NCBI GenBank assembly: GCA_965205225.1
Contig: CBDBFZ010000001.1
Span: 72,989 to 136,988 of the forward strand
Source of the DNA: Litorimonas sp965205225
GTDB lineage: Bacteria; Pseudomonadota; Alphaproteobacteria; Caulobacterales; Maricaulaceae
Direction of reading: 5' to 3'
Length of the DNA: 64,000 nucleotides
The position numbers and the translations under genes were made by a program. Below are positions 17,814-26,316 of the stretch, in pieces. The notes under the pieces are model-generated. The model was not told where the DNA came from, searched no databases, and saw only the letters and a list, made by a program, of their open reading frames with translations. How positions within the stretch are numbered: position 1 is the stretch's first letter; each line of letters opens with the position of its first letter.

Positions 17814-19894
17814 TGCCGAGCAGCACTGAAGTCGACGCCGCGATTGAGCGGTTTAATGCCCTGCGGGATCTGGTGCTGGAGCTGAACAAGAAGGCCGGTG
17901 CGGCTCTATCCACGGCTAACACGACCAAGGACGTGTCGCTCGCTGCCGTGGCGTCCGCTCTGGCACACCGGAATGAGGCGGAAGGCTTCAGCACCGCTAC
18001 TCAAGCCGTCTATGATAGGCTGATCTTACCCCTTGTCGCCTACCAAGATTTGGGAGCCGGCAGCAACCTGCTGGGCAAAACCGTCATCGCCGGGCAGTTC
18101 TATAGCCCCCTGCTGGATGATGATCCCAACTGGATATTCAAATGCTCGCATCTGTCATGGTATAAAGAGAGGCTTGGCACGGGCGTGCGTGGCCTGACCC
18201 GCCCGCACCCAGAAATCTCATACTATGCGCTGACGGCGAGTCAGCTCATCATCTATGATCTGACAGGCCCGACTCCGGTTATGTGGATGACGTTTACCGG
18301 CGGCCGACGGTCATCAATACCAGAGGAAGGATTGACGAGCGTCTACGTTAGAAACGGTGTCATTCAAGTTGGCGCGGGCGGAAATTCTGGTAGTTTGTCG
18401 GTGATTGATTTCCGGCGTGACGAGAGCTGGCGGCGTCCTTTAGGGCGGGGGCGGTTTTTTTACAGATTAAACCTGACAGCGCGCAATGATAATGTACCGA
18501 GGATTGATCAGCTCTATTGGCCTAACAGCCTTGTCAACCGGGGCATAACCGCCCTTGCCTCAACGGGCATGCGCGAACTACGCACCGCAATTGGTACAAT
18601 TGGCGGAACATCCGTCATCAACCCGGACGGCTCCGTCACTAATATCTCCGGCGGCGCGGTGTCGTCCGTCGATTTTGACGCTCATGGCCGCCTAATCATC
18701 GCGGATAATCTCGGTGTTGCGTCTGGCCCAATCCCGACTGCAAACACAAGACGGTCGGCGTGGCTGGCGGGCGAGCTGTCCGCCAGGACGGACGCCATCG
18801 CCCTGCGTGCGGGCCGGAATATCGTCGTGTCCGATGACGATGGAATTGAGGTTATTCGCGAAAACCCATCCAGCGCCAGCACGTCTTTGGCTGCGACGAT
18901 CACGACGGATGTGAATACGGGTTTTGTGCGCAAAGACGCGATTTTGGCAACCTTGATGTCCACGGATATAAGGACATTAACCGAAGGAAGCCTTACAGCC
19001 TATGCTGGTGATGATATTGACGTGGCTGGAATAGTCACCCGCACGCCGATCAGGGTAGGCAGGCCAAAGGTCGGGCCCTTGGGGGGCGTCGTGATCAGGG
19101 CAGGCGGGGAAAAGGTCTGGTTCGAGCTCTCCGCCCCTATCACGGTCACATTGTCGTCGGATATTTCATCTTCTGGCACGATTGAGTGGTGGGAAGAGTC
19201 GGGCAGCGTCCCGCGAAAATGCGTAAGCGACTTGTCGGGCGGGCAATCCTATATCAACGGACGGCCCGCTCCCGCCGTAACGCGCATGACAGTTTCCGGC
19301 GCTGACATGACGATTCCGGCGGGCGTCAAGCTGGCCGATCTGCGCGTCTACACAGCAGGTCTCACCGCCCAGCAAGTCGCCTATTCTTATGAAGAAGAGC
19401 GTAAAACGCTATCGGGCGCGGTCACGCTGCAATTTACGGGCGCGGTTACGGGGCAGGCCTATGACGCGCAGTCAGAGTTGACCTATTTCGCGCAAGCCGG
19501 CGGTGTCACGATCTTCTCCACGCTGGGCGTCGTCGGCACGATTGCCGAAGACGCGACGAATGGTGTTGATGTCCATAATGGCATGGTCACGATCCGGGGC
19601 GCGGCGGATACGCGCCTGATGGTTCCGGCGATTAACCTGCGCGCAGAATTGCAAACCGTCCCAATTCACGCGCCTGATCCGGCTCCGGTCATTTTTGAGG
19701 GAGACGGAGAGACAAGGACTTTCGCGCTCCCAGACGGGCTGAAACCTGTTTCGGTTTTCAATGCCGACAATTTTCAGCTTGAGGGCGATGGCGAAGATTA
19801 TGAAGCGGTGCCGACCGATTTCCCGTGGCAGATCATTTTCGCGGTCCCGCCCGCCAGTGGCAACCGTATCACAGTGACTGTGGAGAGGATCTGA
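17813..19894 (+). CDS. Tail fibre/receptor-binding protein
   Basis: A 693-residue protein. The helical N-terminus (residues 1-65, Ala/Leu/Glu-rich) probably attaches to the J-like protein. The remainder is Gly/Thr/Ser/Val-rich beta structure. It includes a beta-propeller-like stretch near 100-220 ('DDDPNWIFKCSHLSWYKE', 'WMTFTGGRRSSIPEEGLTSVY'), repeated 'GGAVSSVDFDAHGRLIIADN'-like strands, and a C-terminal 'VIFEGDGETRTFALPDGLKP' domain resembling small fibre-tip modules. The call as fibre comes from composition and position after J; the receptor is unknown. The start overlaps the J stop by one base. Confidence 0.7.
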   Translation: MPSSTEVDAAIERFNALRDLVLELNKKAGAALSTANTTKDVSLAAVASALAHRNEAEGFSTATQAVYDRLILPLVAYQDLGAGSNLLGKTVIAGQFYSPLLDDDPNWIFKCSHLSWYKERLGTGVRGLTRPHPEISYYALTASQLIIYDLTGPTPVMWMTFTGGRRSSIPEEGLTSVYVRNGVIQVGAGGNSGSLSVIDFRRDESWRRPLGRGRFFYRLNLTARNDNVPRIDQLYWPNSLVNRGITALASTGMRELRTAIGTIGGTSVINPDGSVTNISGGAVSSVDFDAHGRLIIADNLGVASGPIPTANTRRSAWLAGELSARTDAIALRAGRNIVVSDDDGIEVIRENPSSASTSLAATITTDVNTGFVRKDAILATLMSTDIRTLTEGSLTAYAGDDIDVAGIVTRTPIRVGRPKVGPLGGVVIRAGGEKVWFELSAPITVTLSSDISSSGTIEWWEESGSVPRKCVSDLSGGQSYINGRPAPAVTRMTVSGADMTIPAGVKLADLRVYTAGLTAQQVAYSYEEERKTLSGAVTLQFTGAVTGQAYDAQSELTYFAQAGGVTIFSTLGVVGTIAEDATNGVDVHNGMVTIRGAADTRLMVPAINLRAELQTVPIHAPDPAPVIFEGDGETRTFALPDGLKPVSVFNADNFQLEGDGEDYEAVPTDFPWQIIFAVPPASGNRITVTVERI

Positions 19895-19895
19895 C

Positions 19896-20405
19896 ATGGC
19901 CGTCGATCAAACCATTCTGGATATGCTGCGGCTGAATAAGGGCGATCTTCTGAAGGATGGCTCCTTGCTTTCGCGGGGTCAATTCCGGCGGCGCATCCAC
20001 AATTACATCGAGAGCCAGTGGCCGCGCCTTGATCAGCTGAACGACCCGGAAGGCTTCGAGCAATGGCAGGCGACTCTATTGCCTACCGCGCGGCAGGCCG
20101 AGGCTAATTTTGCATTTAATCAAATCTATGCACGGTACCTGCAAGCCCGCGCGCGGATCGACCGTTACCGCAAGGCCGATGGCCGTCCGGCGGAAACTAT
20201 GGATCGGATGGTCGGGCTGGACGCGGACGGCGATCCGATCATGGAAACGGTCATCACCCTCCTGACGATCGATCCGCTGCCCGCCATGATCGACGGGCAA
20301 CCGAATCCGGAGATCGTCGCAGATGACGCCGAGCGCGCTGCTGCGCAGGCTGTGATTGATGCCGCGCCGCAAGACTTGATCGACTTCGCGCAGGGCGCGG
20401 ACTGA
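19896..20405 (+). CDS. Hypothetical protein in fibre cluster
   Basis: A 169-residue helical protein ('LDMLRLNKGDLLKDGSLLSR', 'ARYLQARARIDRYRKADGRP') with an acidic Ala-rich end. It lies between two fibre genes with one-base gaps on each side, so it is probably co-translated with them. It may be a fibre assembly chaperone or adaptor. No family is recognised and no membrane or signal segment is present. Confidence 0.6.
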   Translation: MAVDQTILDMLRLNKGDLLKDGSLLSRGQFRRRIHNYIESQWPRLDQLNDPEGFEQWQATLLPTARQAEANFAFNQIYARYLQARARIDRYRKADGRPAETMDRMVGLDADGDPIMETVITLLTIDPLPAMIDGQPNPEIVADDAERAAAQAVIDAAPQDLIDFAQGAD

Positions 20406-20406
20406 T

Positions 20407-22362
20407 ATGCCTGAAGATCGCGGCAAACTGGTCGCGGCGCGGCGGGCCACCTGGCCGCGTCATTACGTTATTGATGGCGACCATGCCCAAATCAAGGCGA
20501 CGCTGCGCATTGGCAAAGGCGATGGGGTGGAGCCCATCGTCTCGGCGGGGTTCGTGTGTTTCAACGGGGCTGGCCAAAAGACCTGGCGGCCTCTGGCGCT
20601 GGATCATGACGCTGTCGCGCATTCGGCGATGAAGCCCTATATTGCTCAGGCCAGGCGCGGCGAGGGTCCAGATGATCTGCCGCTCGATACGATCTCCGTG
20701 CGGGTCGCGCTGCAGGCTGAAAATGACAATTCTCACCCAGAATTCAGCTGGCATGTAGAACAGACCGCCGGGCTGGTCGGCGCGCAGGTCAATGACCAGC
20801 TGGTCCTGACGGACGCGCTGGGGCTGCGCCTGCAGACGCTGTCATTTCTGGACGGGAATTATTCCAGCCAGGTCATGACAATTGAACAGGTTATCGACAA
20901 TGCGGCGCTGCTGCTGCGATCAGTAAATGCGACTCTCGCGGGGGACCCGGAAGCGGACCCACCGATTCCGTCTGTCGAAGCGCGTTGGATATCGGCCATA
21001 AATACGGAGGTCGGTCCAACCGGCGGCACGGGGCAGGAATTGCGGCGCCTCTCTGTAGTTATGGAAGGGGACGCCGCCGCCGATCCGCCGACGCTCGGCA
21101 TTCTGGCGCAGGCCGATGCCAATCTGGTTACCAGTGTCGGGCCATCCGGTGCGCTTGTGGAAAATTTCAACGCGCTTAAGGCCAAGGTCGAAGACCCGAT
21201 GACGGGGTTGGGCACAAGGGCGACGAGTGCCGATATTTCCAGCGCAATTGCCGGTGCCGGATTTGCGTCAGCCTCTGATGTCGAAACGCTGCAGGCGCAG
21301 GTCGATGGGAACCCATCAGCCGATCCGCCCACTCCGGGGATCGAGGCCTTGCTGGCGGAAACGTCAGAGGTCGCGGCGGACGCAATCGGGCATGGCCGGG
21401 CCACCTGGGGCTTGGTCACGCAGGTCATATCTGGCACGCAGCGGGCCGTCGTCGGAATCCAGGCATTGACAGAAGTGATCGGCCAGACGGTGACAGCGAC
21501 CCTGTCTTTTTATGCCAACCAGATCATCATTGCCGGTGGTCAGGCCATGTTCACACTGTCCGGTGCGCTTGCCCGACTCAATGTTCCGCTTGAAATCATA
21601 GACGGCGGAAATGGGGCCTATGTTAGAACGGAAAGTGGCGGTCGCCAAACCGTGACGGGTGCCGGTTTTGGGCTCAATGGCGACCTGGATTATTGGAAGG
21701 GTCCGACCGGGATTGCTGTCAATCAAATGACCCTGGAGAATAGCTATTTTGCAGATGGTCCCGGAGCTGGTGACGTCCCTTACATAGGAGGCTCACCATA
21801 TGCGCCGGGCACGTCAAATGCTGCTGTCAATAATCGTGTGTTCTTCTCAGGGGCGACGAACACGACAGCAATATGTGATACGTTCAAAACAGGGGGTACC
21901 GCGATGGCGGTCGCGGTGAGACTCCGCGCTCAATCGTCTCGACTATACAAACCTCTGGCCGGTATAGTGGTGGGCCGAAATGTGTCCGGTAGTGTCCAAC
22001 TCAAAATCGAAGTCAATACCAATGGACAGGGATGGACTCCGCTCCATAATGGCGGCGATGTCAGGGGCGAACTTATAACAAGTTGGGTTTTTAACGACTC
22101 TGATGAGGAGGGACCAGAGGAGAACCCAGAGGAAAGCCCAGATGGGACCCCACCCCCGCGATATGATCGGCCCCCGGGCGCGGTCCGTCTAGCTAACGAA
22201 TATTTTTCGTTGATCGTGAATTACTCCGGTAGCTTAACAAGATCGCCGGGCGATATGGTCCAATGGCGCGCGCGCGCGATCAATTGGGGGGCCGGCACGG
22301 CGATGCCGCCCGGTCATTCACCCAGCGGCGAGTTGGAAATCTTCGTCAACGAAAATGGATGA
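20407..22362 (+). CDS. Second tail fibre protein with repeated linker motifs
   Basis: A 651-residue protein. The N-terminal ~140 residues are a beta domain. The middle is helical and holds three copies of a short linker of the form GDPxADPPxP (near residues 179, 220 and 299), each followed by a Leu/Ala helix. A 'QIIIAGGQAMFTLSGALARL' stretch resembles the DUF1983-type segment found near the C-terminus of J proteins. The last ~220 residues are beta-rich with a Glu/Pro low-complexity loop (about 570-595). It is likely a trimeric fibre at the distal tail. Its stop overlaps the next start (ATGA). Confidence 0.65.
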   Translation: MPEDRGKLVAARRATWPRHYVIDGDHAQIKATLRIGKGDGVEPIVSAGFVCFNGAGQKTWRPLALDHDAVAHSAMKPYIAQARRGEGPDDLPLDTISVRVALQAENDNSHPEFSWHVEQTAGLVGAQVNDQLVLTDALGLRLQTLSFLDGNYSSQVMTIEQVIDNAALLLRSVNATLAGDPEADPPIPSVEARWISAINTEVGPTGGTGQELRRLSVVMEGDAAADPPTLGILAQADANLVTSVGPSGALVENFNALKAKVEDPMTGLGTRATSADISSAIAGAGFASASDVETLQAQVDGNPSADPPTPGIEALLAETSEVAADAIGHGRATWGLVTQVISGTQRAVVGIQALTEVIGQTVTATLSFYANQIIIAGGQAMFTLSGALARLNVPLEIIDGGNGAYVRTESGGRQTVTGAGFGLNGDLDYWKGPTGIAVNQMTLENSYFADGPGAGDVPYIGGSPYAPGTSNAAVNNRVFFSGATNTTAICDTFKTGGTAMAVAVRLRAQSSRLYKPLAGIVVGRNVSGSVQLKIEVNTNGQGWTPLHNGGDVRGELITSWVFNDSDEEGPEENPEESPDGTPPPRYDRPPGAVRLANEYFSLIVNYSGSLTRSPGDMVQWRARAINWGAGTAMPPGHSPSGELEIFVNENG

Positions 22363-22643
22363 CGGGCGTCGAAATGGATCCTGAAAAAACAGTCGAGAGC
22401 CTGGCCAATGGCGATGCGCAGACCATTCTTGCCGTCATGGCGGTCGCGCTCGGAATTGTGAGTATCCTGCTCTTCCGGCATATCATGCAGATCACAAATG
22501 CGCGCCTCGCCGATGCGGACAAGGCGATTGACCGGTCACGCGAGGACATGCTGACCGCGCAAGACGCGCTGAACAAAAATACGAATGCCCTTCAGGGGTT
22601 GAAAGAGGCTGTGTCTGCCCTGGCTGCGCGAGGCCCGCAATGA
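22359..22643 (+). CDS. Single-span membrane protein with coiled coil (lysis region)
   Basis: A 94-residue protein with one transmembrane helix at about residues 22-40 ('TILAVMAVALGIVSILLFRH') and a charged coiled coil after it. The ATG at 22359 overlaps the fibre gene stop; an alternative ATG at 22374 would drop five residues. It opens the run of small genes leading to the amidase, so a holin, antiholin or pinholin role is possible, but no family is recognised and its coiled-coil tail is long for a holin. Confidence 0.65.
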   Translation: MTGVEMDPEKTVESLANGDAQTILAVMAVALGIVSILLFRHIMQITNARLADADKAIDRSREDMLTAQDALNKNTNALQGLKEAVSALAARGPQ

Positions 22644-22825
22644 GCTGGCTGGAACGGCTCCGCAAGCCCAAACCCATCTCGCTCAACTCCGCTGAGCGAG
22701 AGCGGGATAAAGAGGCCCTCAAGGACGCGAAACGGCGCAACGACGCGGCCTTTGAGGAATTGAACCGGGCGCTTAAAAAACTCAAAGCGCATGCGGACCT
22801 GTCCGACCTGCTGGGAGGAAAATAG
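22640..22825 (+). CDS. Small charged coiled-coil protein
   Basis: A 61-residue, strongly charged helical protein. It has 'MSWLERLRKP' at the start (possible amphipathic membrane anchor), then 'SAERERDKEALKDAKRRNDA' and Lys-rich heptads. It is translationally coupled to the gene before it (ATGA) and followed at one base by the next GTG start. Function unknown. Its pairing with a membrane coiled-coil protein suggests that the two interact. Confidence 0.6.
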   Translation: MSWLERLRKPKPISLNSAERERDKEALKDAKRRNDAAFEELNRALKKLKAHADLSDLLGGK

Positions 22826-22826
22826 C

Positions 22827-23384
22827 GTGAAGACGGTTCGTCTTTTAATCTGGTTTATCCTGATCGGAATGGGGTTTGTTATTGGTTGGGGCGGGCTTCA
22901 TTTCTCGCTCGGTTCACTGCTGGGTGCGCTGGATGTCGAACCGAACGCCGCGACGGCGGGCGGCTACACAATGGAGGTTCTGGTCTCCCTCACAGTTGGG
23001 ATCATTGTGGCTTCGCAACTCGCGCTCGCCCTTGCCGAGACGCAAAGCGCGGTGGGTGCGATAAGGCTGCTGCGCTCGCGCACGGCCATCCTTGCCATGC
23101 TGCTGGGTGCCCTGATTGCAATGGATTTCATGAACCGGCTCTTCTGGTGGGCCAAACATATGTTCACCAATGAGACCTTTCGCTACACGGATTATGCCGG
23201 TGCGGGAAATTCTATCATCCTCTCACTCATCTTGTGCGGATTCATCTATGCCTTGGCCCCTGAAAAACGCCGGATCGCCGGGCCAGAATCATTGCCGAAC
23301 GGATTGCCGCTCGCCCTGTCCGTCTGGGTCTTTGGCATCATCTCATTCATTGTCGGCACCGCGCTTTATCAGGGACCGTTTTGA
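22827..23384 (+). CDS. Multi-span membrane protein in lysis cassette
   Basis: A 185-residue protein with four or five transmembrane helices (about 4-24, 47-67, 84-104, 126-143, 158-180). GTG at 22827 is preferred over an ATG 36 bases upstream because GGGAGGAAAA lies just before it and the upstream part would duplicate coding of the previous gene. It might be a holin with many spans, or a superinfection-exclusion protein. I see no diagnostic motif. It is larger than most holins. Confidence 0.6.
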   Translation: MKTVRLLIWFILIGMGFVIGWGGLHFSLGSLLGALDVEPNAATAGGYTMEVLVSLTVGIIVASQLALALAETQSAVGAIRLLRSRTAILAMLLGALIAMDFMNRLFWWAKHMFTNETFRYTDYAGAGNSIILSLILCGFIYALAPEKRRIAGPESLPNGLPLALSVWVFGIISFIVGTALYQGPF

Positions 23385-23419
23385 TGCGCTGGCGATATTC
23401 ACAAGCGGAGGTATAAGTT

Positions 23420-23551
23420 ATGGCAGAGTTTTTAAAGCGTGCGCTAGGTTGGATCAAATATGCCGTTGGCGTGTCCATTCTGTTCGTGCTGTTCGGCGCG
23501 CTCGCGATTTTCAGAAAGACGGGTGATCTGATCAAGCGAATCATCCCCTAA
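23420..23551 (+). CDS. 43-residue single-span membrane protein (possible holin)
   Basis: A short gene with a good binding site (GCGGAGG, about nine bases before ATG 23420). The product is a basic N-terminus 'MAEFLKRALGWIKYAVG', one helix 'VSILFVLFGALAIF' and a basic C-terminus. It lies between the multi-span protein and the amidase, the usual place for a small holin or its partner. Its size and charge pattern resemble one-helix class III or pinholin-like proteins, but this is inference. Confidence 0.55.
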   Translation: MAEFLKRALGWIKYAVGVSILFVLFGALAIFRKTGDLIKRIIP

Positions 23552-23688
23552 ATGCGAGATTGTAGCCGTTTGTGGGCGGAGCCAAACGCTCAGTCCGCAC
23601 CGCCTGGTGCATCCAGAAATTGGCCGTGAACATCCTCGCTTTTCTGCAACGCGGCCATTCTGCGCCCAATTTCAAGGAGACGAAAACT

Positions 23689-24156
23689 GTGACATATCTT
23701 CCAAAATCCACTCGCAAAATCCACACCGCCTTCGTGCATTCGACCGCGACGAAGGCGTCCATGAATATCGGCCGGGATGAAATTGACCGCTGGCATCGTG
23801 ATCGTGGGTTTAATCAGATTGGCTATCATCTGGTTATTAGGCGTGACGGGTCGACTGAAATTGGCCGACCTATCAATATCAATGGCGCCCATGTTCGCGG
23901 TCACAATAGAGGATCTATCGGCATCGTCATGGTGGGCGGTCTGTCAGACGCGCACGGCCCGGAAGCTAATTTCACAAAGGCGCAATTCAGGACGCTTGCA
24001 AAAGTGCTGTCAGAGCTGGTTGACACCTATCCCGGCCTGAAGATCAAAGGCCATCGGGACGTTGCGCCCACTGCTTGCCCGTCATTTAACGTCCAACACT
24101 GGCTCAAGACAGGTGATGTCCAGGACTCGCTCGATTCAAGTGAGGCGATGTCATGA
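23689..24156 (+). CDS. Endolysin: T7-lysozyme-type N-acetylmuramoyl-L-alanine amidase
   Basis: A 155-residue zinc amidase (Amidase_2/PGRP fold) that cuts the lactyl-amide bond of peptidoglycan. GTG 23689 is chosen because AAGGAG lies nine bases upstream and the resulting length matches T7 lysozyme (151). Zinc ligands are His17 ('FVHSTA'), His122 and Cys130 ('GHRDVAPTACPSF'), with catalytic Tyr46 in 'IGYHLVI'. The site corresponding to T7's catalytic Lys128 is Thr, as in many PGRP-type amidases, so activity is still expected. There is no signal peptide, so a holin must release it. It overlaps the Rz-like gene by ATGA. Confidence 0.92.
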   Translation: MTYLPKSTRKIHTAFVHSTATKASMNIGRDEIDRWHRDRGFNQIGYHLVIRRDGSTEIGRPININGAHVRGHNRGSIGIVMVGGLSDAHGPEANFTKAQFRTLAKVLSELVDTYPGLKIKGHRDVAPTACPSFNVQHWLKTGDVQDSLDSSEAMS

Positions 24157-24695
24157 CCCAAATGACATCCGGCCCCATTGCCGCATTTCTTGCCACAAAA
24201 ACAGGACTGTCAACTGCGGTCATAACAGGCGTTCTGACTGTGGCCGTTCCCATAATTTCCGCGGCAGTCATGCACAAGGTCGCCTTTGACAAGGGCTGGG
24301 GCGCATATGAGGACTCATTGCGCGCCGGCACCGCAGAGCTTGACGGCAAAGTCATTGAGGTGATCGACGCGGATACCAAGCAAGCCACAGAAGACGCCAT
24401 CTATCTACGCGGCCAGATGGACGGCTTCAAAAACGCACAATCTCAATTCTTAGTTACATTGGAGGGCATCAATGCTAATCATGCTAAAGCCATCGGCGCT
24501 GTTGGCCGGCGCGAATATACATCGACAGAGCGTAGTTGGCGCGACACTGACGTGCCTGTTTCTACCAGCCTGCGCCTCGACAGAATTGTCACAACCCGTG
24601 GAGCCGATTTTGATCGGGGCGGATTGCCCAACCCTGAAGATAGATGGCCAGTTGCTAATTATCTCGCCAGTGACTCCGATAGCAGCGATCCGTAA
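24153..24695 (+). CDS. Rz: Rz-like inner-membrane spanin
   Basis: A 180-residue protein with one N-terminal transmembrane helix (about residues 17-42, 'AVITGVLTVAVPIISAAVMH') and a periplasmic coiled-coil region rich in Glu/Asp/Lys. That topology, the place straight after the endolysin and the overlapping lipoprotein gene in another frame identify it as the inner-membrane spanin. Together the two fuse inner and outer membranes in the last lysis step. The C-terminal 60 residues look less helical; there the DNA also encodes Rz1, which constrains both sequences. Confidence 0.75.
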   Translation: MTQMTSGPIAAFLATKTGLSTAVITGVLTVAVPIISAAVMHKVAFDKGWGAYEDSLRAGTAELDGKVIEVIDADTKQATEDAIYLRGQMDGFKNAQSQFLVTLEGINANHAKAIGAVGRREYTSTERSWRDTDVPVSTSLRLDRIVTTRGADFDRGGLPNPEDRWPVANYLASDSDSSDP

Positions 24696-24918
24696 CAATG
24701 GAGATCTTGAGGATGGCTTTGAAATCGTTGTCGCGGACCATAACCGCGATCGAGGGCAGCTCCGTGAGCTATCCGGGGCCGTCAAACAGCTGGAGAAAAA
24801 CCAATCAGAGATTGATGCGGAGTGTGCCAGGCGAGCTGAGGCCCGCGCGCAGGTGCTGCGTGAGGCTGCAAAAGAAACGGTGAAAATAAAGCGTAAGATC
24901 TGGAAGGGCTGGTTCTAG
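24472..24918 (+). CDS. Rz1: Rz1-like outer-membrane spanin lipoprotein
   Basis: A 148-residue protein read in the +1 frame relative to Rz, overlapping its last 224 bases and continuing 223 bases beyond. It begins with a signal peptide ending in a lipobox 'LPAC' (Cys34; an earlier Cys28 is a less likely site). The mature part has a Pro-containing segment, then a long charged coiled coil ('QLEKNQSEIDAECARRAEAR'). It is longer than lambda Rz1 (60) and not Pro-dominated, so it is an unusual but convincing lipoprotein spanin. Confidence 0.75.
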   Translation: MLIMLKPSALLAGANIHRQSVVGATLTCLFLPACASTELSQPVEPILIGADCPTLKIDGQLLIISPVTPIAAIRNNGDLEDGFEIVVADHNRDRGQLRELSGAVKQLEKNQSEIDAECARRAEARAQVLREAAKETVKIKRKIWKGWF

Positions 24919-24924
24919 CGCTTG

Positions 24925-25062
24925 TCACCCAAACACGCCAATCACAATAATAATCCCAGCCAAGAACCCAATCACAGCCACTATAGCCCCTATCCTGCGC
25001 GATCTATACCAAGCCCGGTCTCTGGCGTGGCTTGTGGCGAGGTCTTCGGGAGAGAGTGTCAT
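24925..25062 (-). CDS. 45-residue membrane protein, opposite strand
   Basis: An open frame from ATG (25062) to TGA (24925-24927). It encodes a charged N-terminus ('MTLSPEDLATSHARDRAWYR') and a terminal hydrophobic helix ('IGAIVAVIGFLAGIIIVIG'). The alternation of a soluble start and a perfect transmembrane end is hard to get by chance. A weak GAGAAAG binding site precedes it. It converges on the Rz1 gene. The role is unknown; small tail-anchored phage proteins of this kind often act in superinfection exclusion. Confidence 0.5.
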   Translation of the reverse strand: MTLSPEDLATSHARDRAWYRSRRIGAIVAVIGFLAGIIIVIGVFG

Positions 25063-25117
25063 GCTTTCTCATAGTTATTAGCAAAAAGACGAACGGTAAA
25101 TATTATCAACGAATGAT

Positions 25118-25233
25118 CGGCCCCCCTTAATGCGGGGGCCGGAACGAAGGCGCGTCCCGAACCGAGAGACTCGACCTCTCTCACATTAGCGCACGGCCGT
25201 GCGCGTCTGATCCCGCAGCCCTACAGGGCGGGA
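25118..25233. other. Hairpin cluster upstream of the first Dam gene
   Basis: Four inverted repeats occur in 116 bases: CGGCCCCC/GGGGGCCG (25118-25141), GAGAG/CTCTC (25164-25180), the perfect palindrome GCGCACGGCCGTGCGC (25189-25204), and ATCCCGC/GCGGGAT with an inner CCCT/AGGG (25209-25233). None is followed by a T-run. It may act as a transcription barrier between the converging small gene and the operon, or as a protein-binding array. Confidence 0.6.
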
Positions 25234-25258
25234 TTGCCCTAATGCGAGAGCGTCACCC

Positions 25259-26125
25259 ATGTCTACCCATCTTTTGAGGTCCATCCCGACTGCCAGGCCC
25301 GTGGCGCCTTATCTTGGCGGAAAGCGGCTTCTGGCAAAACAGATTTGCGAGCATATTCAGGCGACGCCTCATGATCTCTATGCCGAACCCTTCGTTGGCA
25401 TGGGCGGCGTGTTTTTCAGGCGGTCCATGGTGCCCGCCGTAGAGGTCATCAATGATGCCAATGGCGAAGTCGCCAACCTATTCCGGATCCTGCAGCGTCA
25501 CTATCCGCAATTCATGGAAGTGCTGCGCTTTCAGCTCACTTCACGGCGAGAATTTGACCGTCTGTCCCGCACCGATCCTCAGACTTTGACGGATCTGGAA
25601 CGCGCCGCGCGCTTTCTCTATCTCCAGCGCACCGCGTTTGGCGGCAAGGTGGTGGGCCAGAACTTTGCCATGCGTAAGGTCGGCCGAGGGGCCCGGTTTG
25701 ATCTCACCCAGGTCGCGCCCATGCTTGAGGACGCGCATGAGCGCCTGTCGGGCGTGACGATTGAGGCGCTGGACTTTGAGCCCTTCATCCAAACCTATGA
25801 CCGGCCTGGGGCGCTCTTCTATCTTGATCCGCCCTATTGGGACTGTGAGAATGATTATGATGCGATGTTTGACAAGGCGGCCTTTCGCCGTCTCGCCGCT
25901 GTGCTGAATGATTTGCAGGGGCGCTTCATCCTATCGCTGAATGACACGCCGGGCGTGCGCGGGATGTTCGCATTTGGCAGCTTTGAGACGGTTGACCTAT
26001 CCTATTCTATCGCAGCAGGCAGCCGAACCGACGCCAAGGAAGTGATCATCACTGGAGGCGGCGATATCCCATCCGATCTGCAAGCGGCATTTGACCGAGG
26101 ATCGCCATTGGAATTGGATTTCTAA
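25259..26125 (+). CDS. dam: DNA adenine methyltransferase, D12 class (Dam-like) 1
   Basis: A 288-residue N6-adenine methylase. Motif X/I is 'PYLGGKRLLAKQI' followed by 'YAEPFVGMGGVFF' (about residues 41-53). The catalytic DPPY is at 190-193 in 'FYLDPPYWDCEND'. This order is that of D12 (alpha-class, Dam/DpnM) enzymes, which commonly methylate GATC-like sites. Phages use such enzymes to evade host restriction or to time replication. It stands alone on the + strand after the hairpin cluster, and no nuclease partner is adjacent on this strand. The ATG at 25259 follows GAGAGCG weakly. Confidence 0.9.
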   Translation: MSTHLLRSIPTARPVAPYLGGKRLLAKQICEHIQATPHDLYAEPFVGMGGVFFRRSMVPAVEVINDANGEVANLFRILQRHYPQFMEVLRFQLTSRREFDRLSRTDPQTLTDLERAARFLYLQRTAFGGKVVGQNFAMRKVGRGARFDLTQVAPMLEDAHERLSGVTIEALDFEPFIQTYDRPGALFYLDPPYWDCENDYDAMFDKAAFRRLAAVLNDLQGRFILSLNDTPGVRGMFAFGSFETVDLSYSIAAGSRTDAKEVIITGGGDIPSDLQAAFDRGSPLELDF

Positions 26126-26275
26126 GCCGCGTCAGAGGCCCGCGCCGCGAGCGAGCGGCGCCCCGCTCAAACGGGCACGGGCCTGACCGTCTGATTAGGC
26201 CGCTCCTATATTGCGGGCTGCCGACTTGCTGTGTTTTGATCTCAGCCGGAATTCTTAAGCCCTTCGAGGCTATCA

Positions 26276-26305
26276 ACTGACGCTTTCAACAGGCTCATCG
26301 GTCAT
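26276..26305 (-). pseudogene. Short remnant resembling a repressor gene 3' end
   Basis: Thirty bases read on the minus strand as 'TDEPVESVS' and match the beginning of the repressor-tail remnants at 31485-31538 and 33333-33386. It lies in the gap between the Dam gene and the restriction endonuclease, so it marks another junction where an immunity cassette end was left behind. Confidence 0.5.
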
Positions 26306-26316
26306 GGTCTTGTGGT

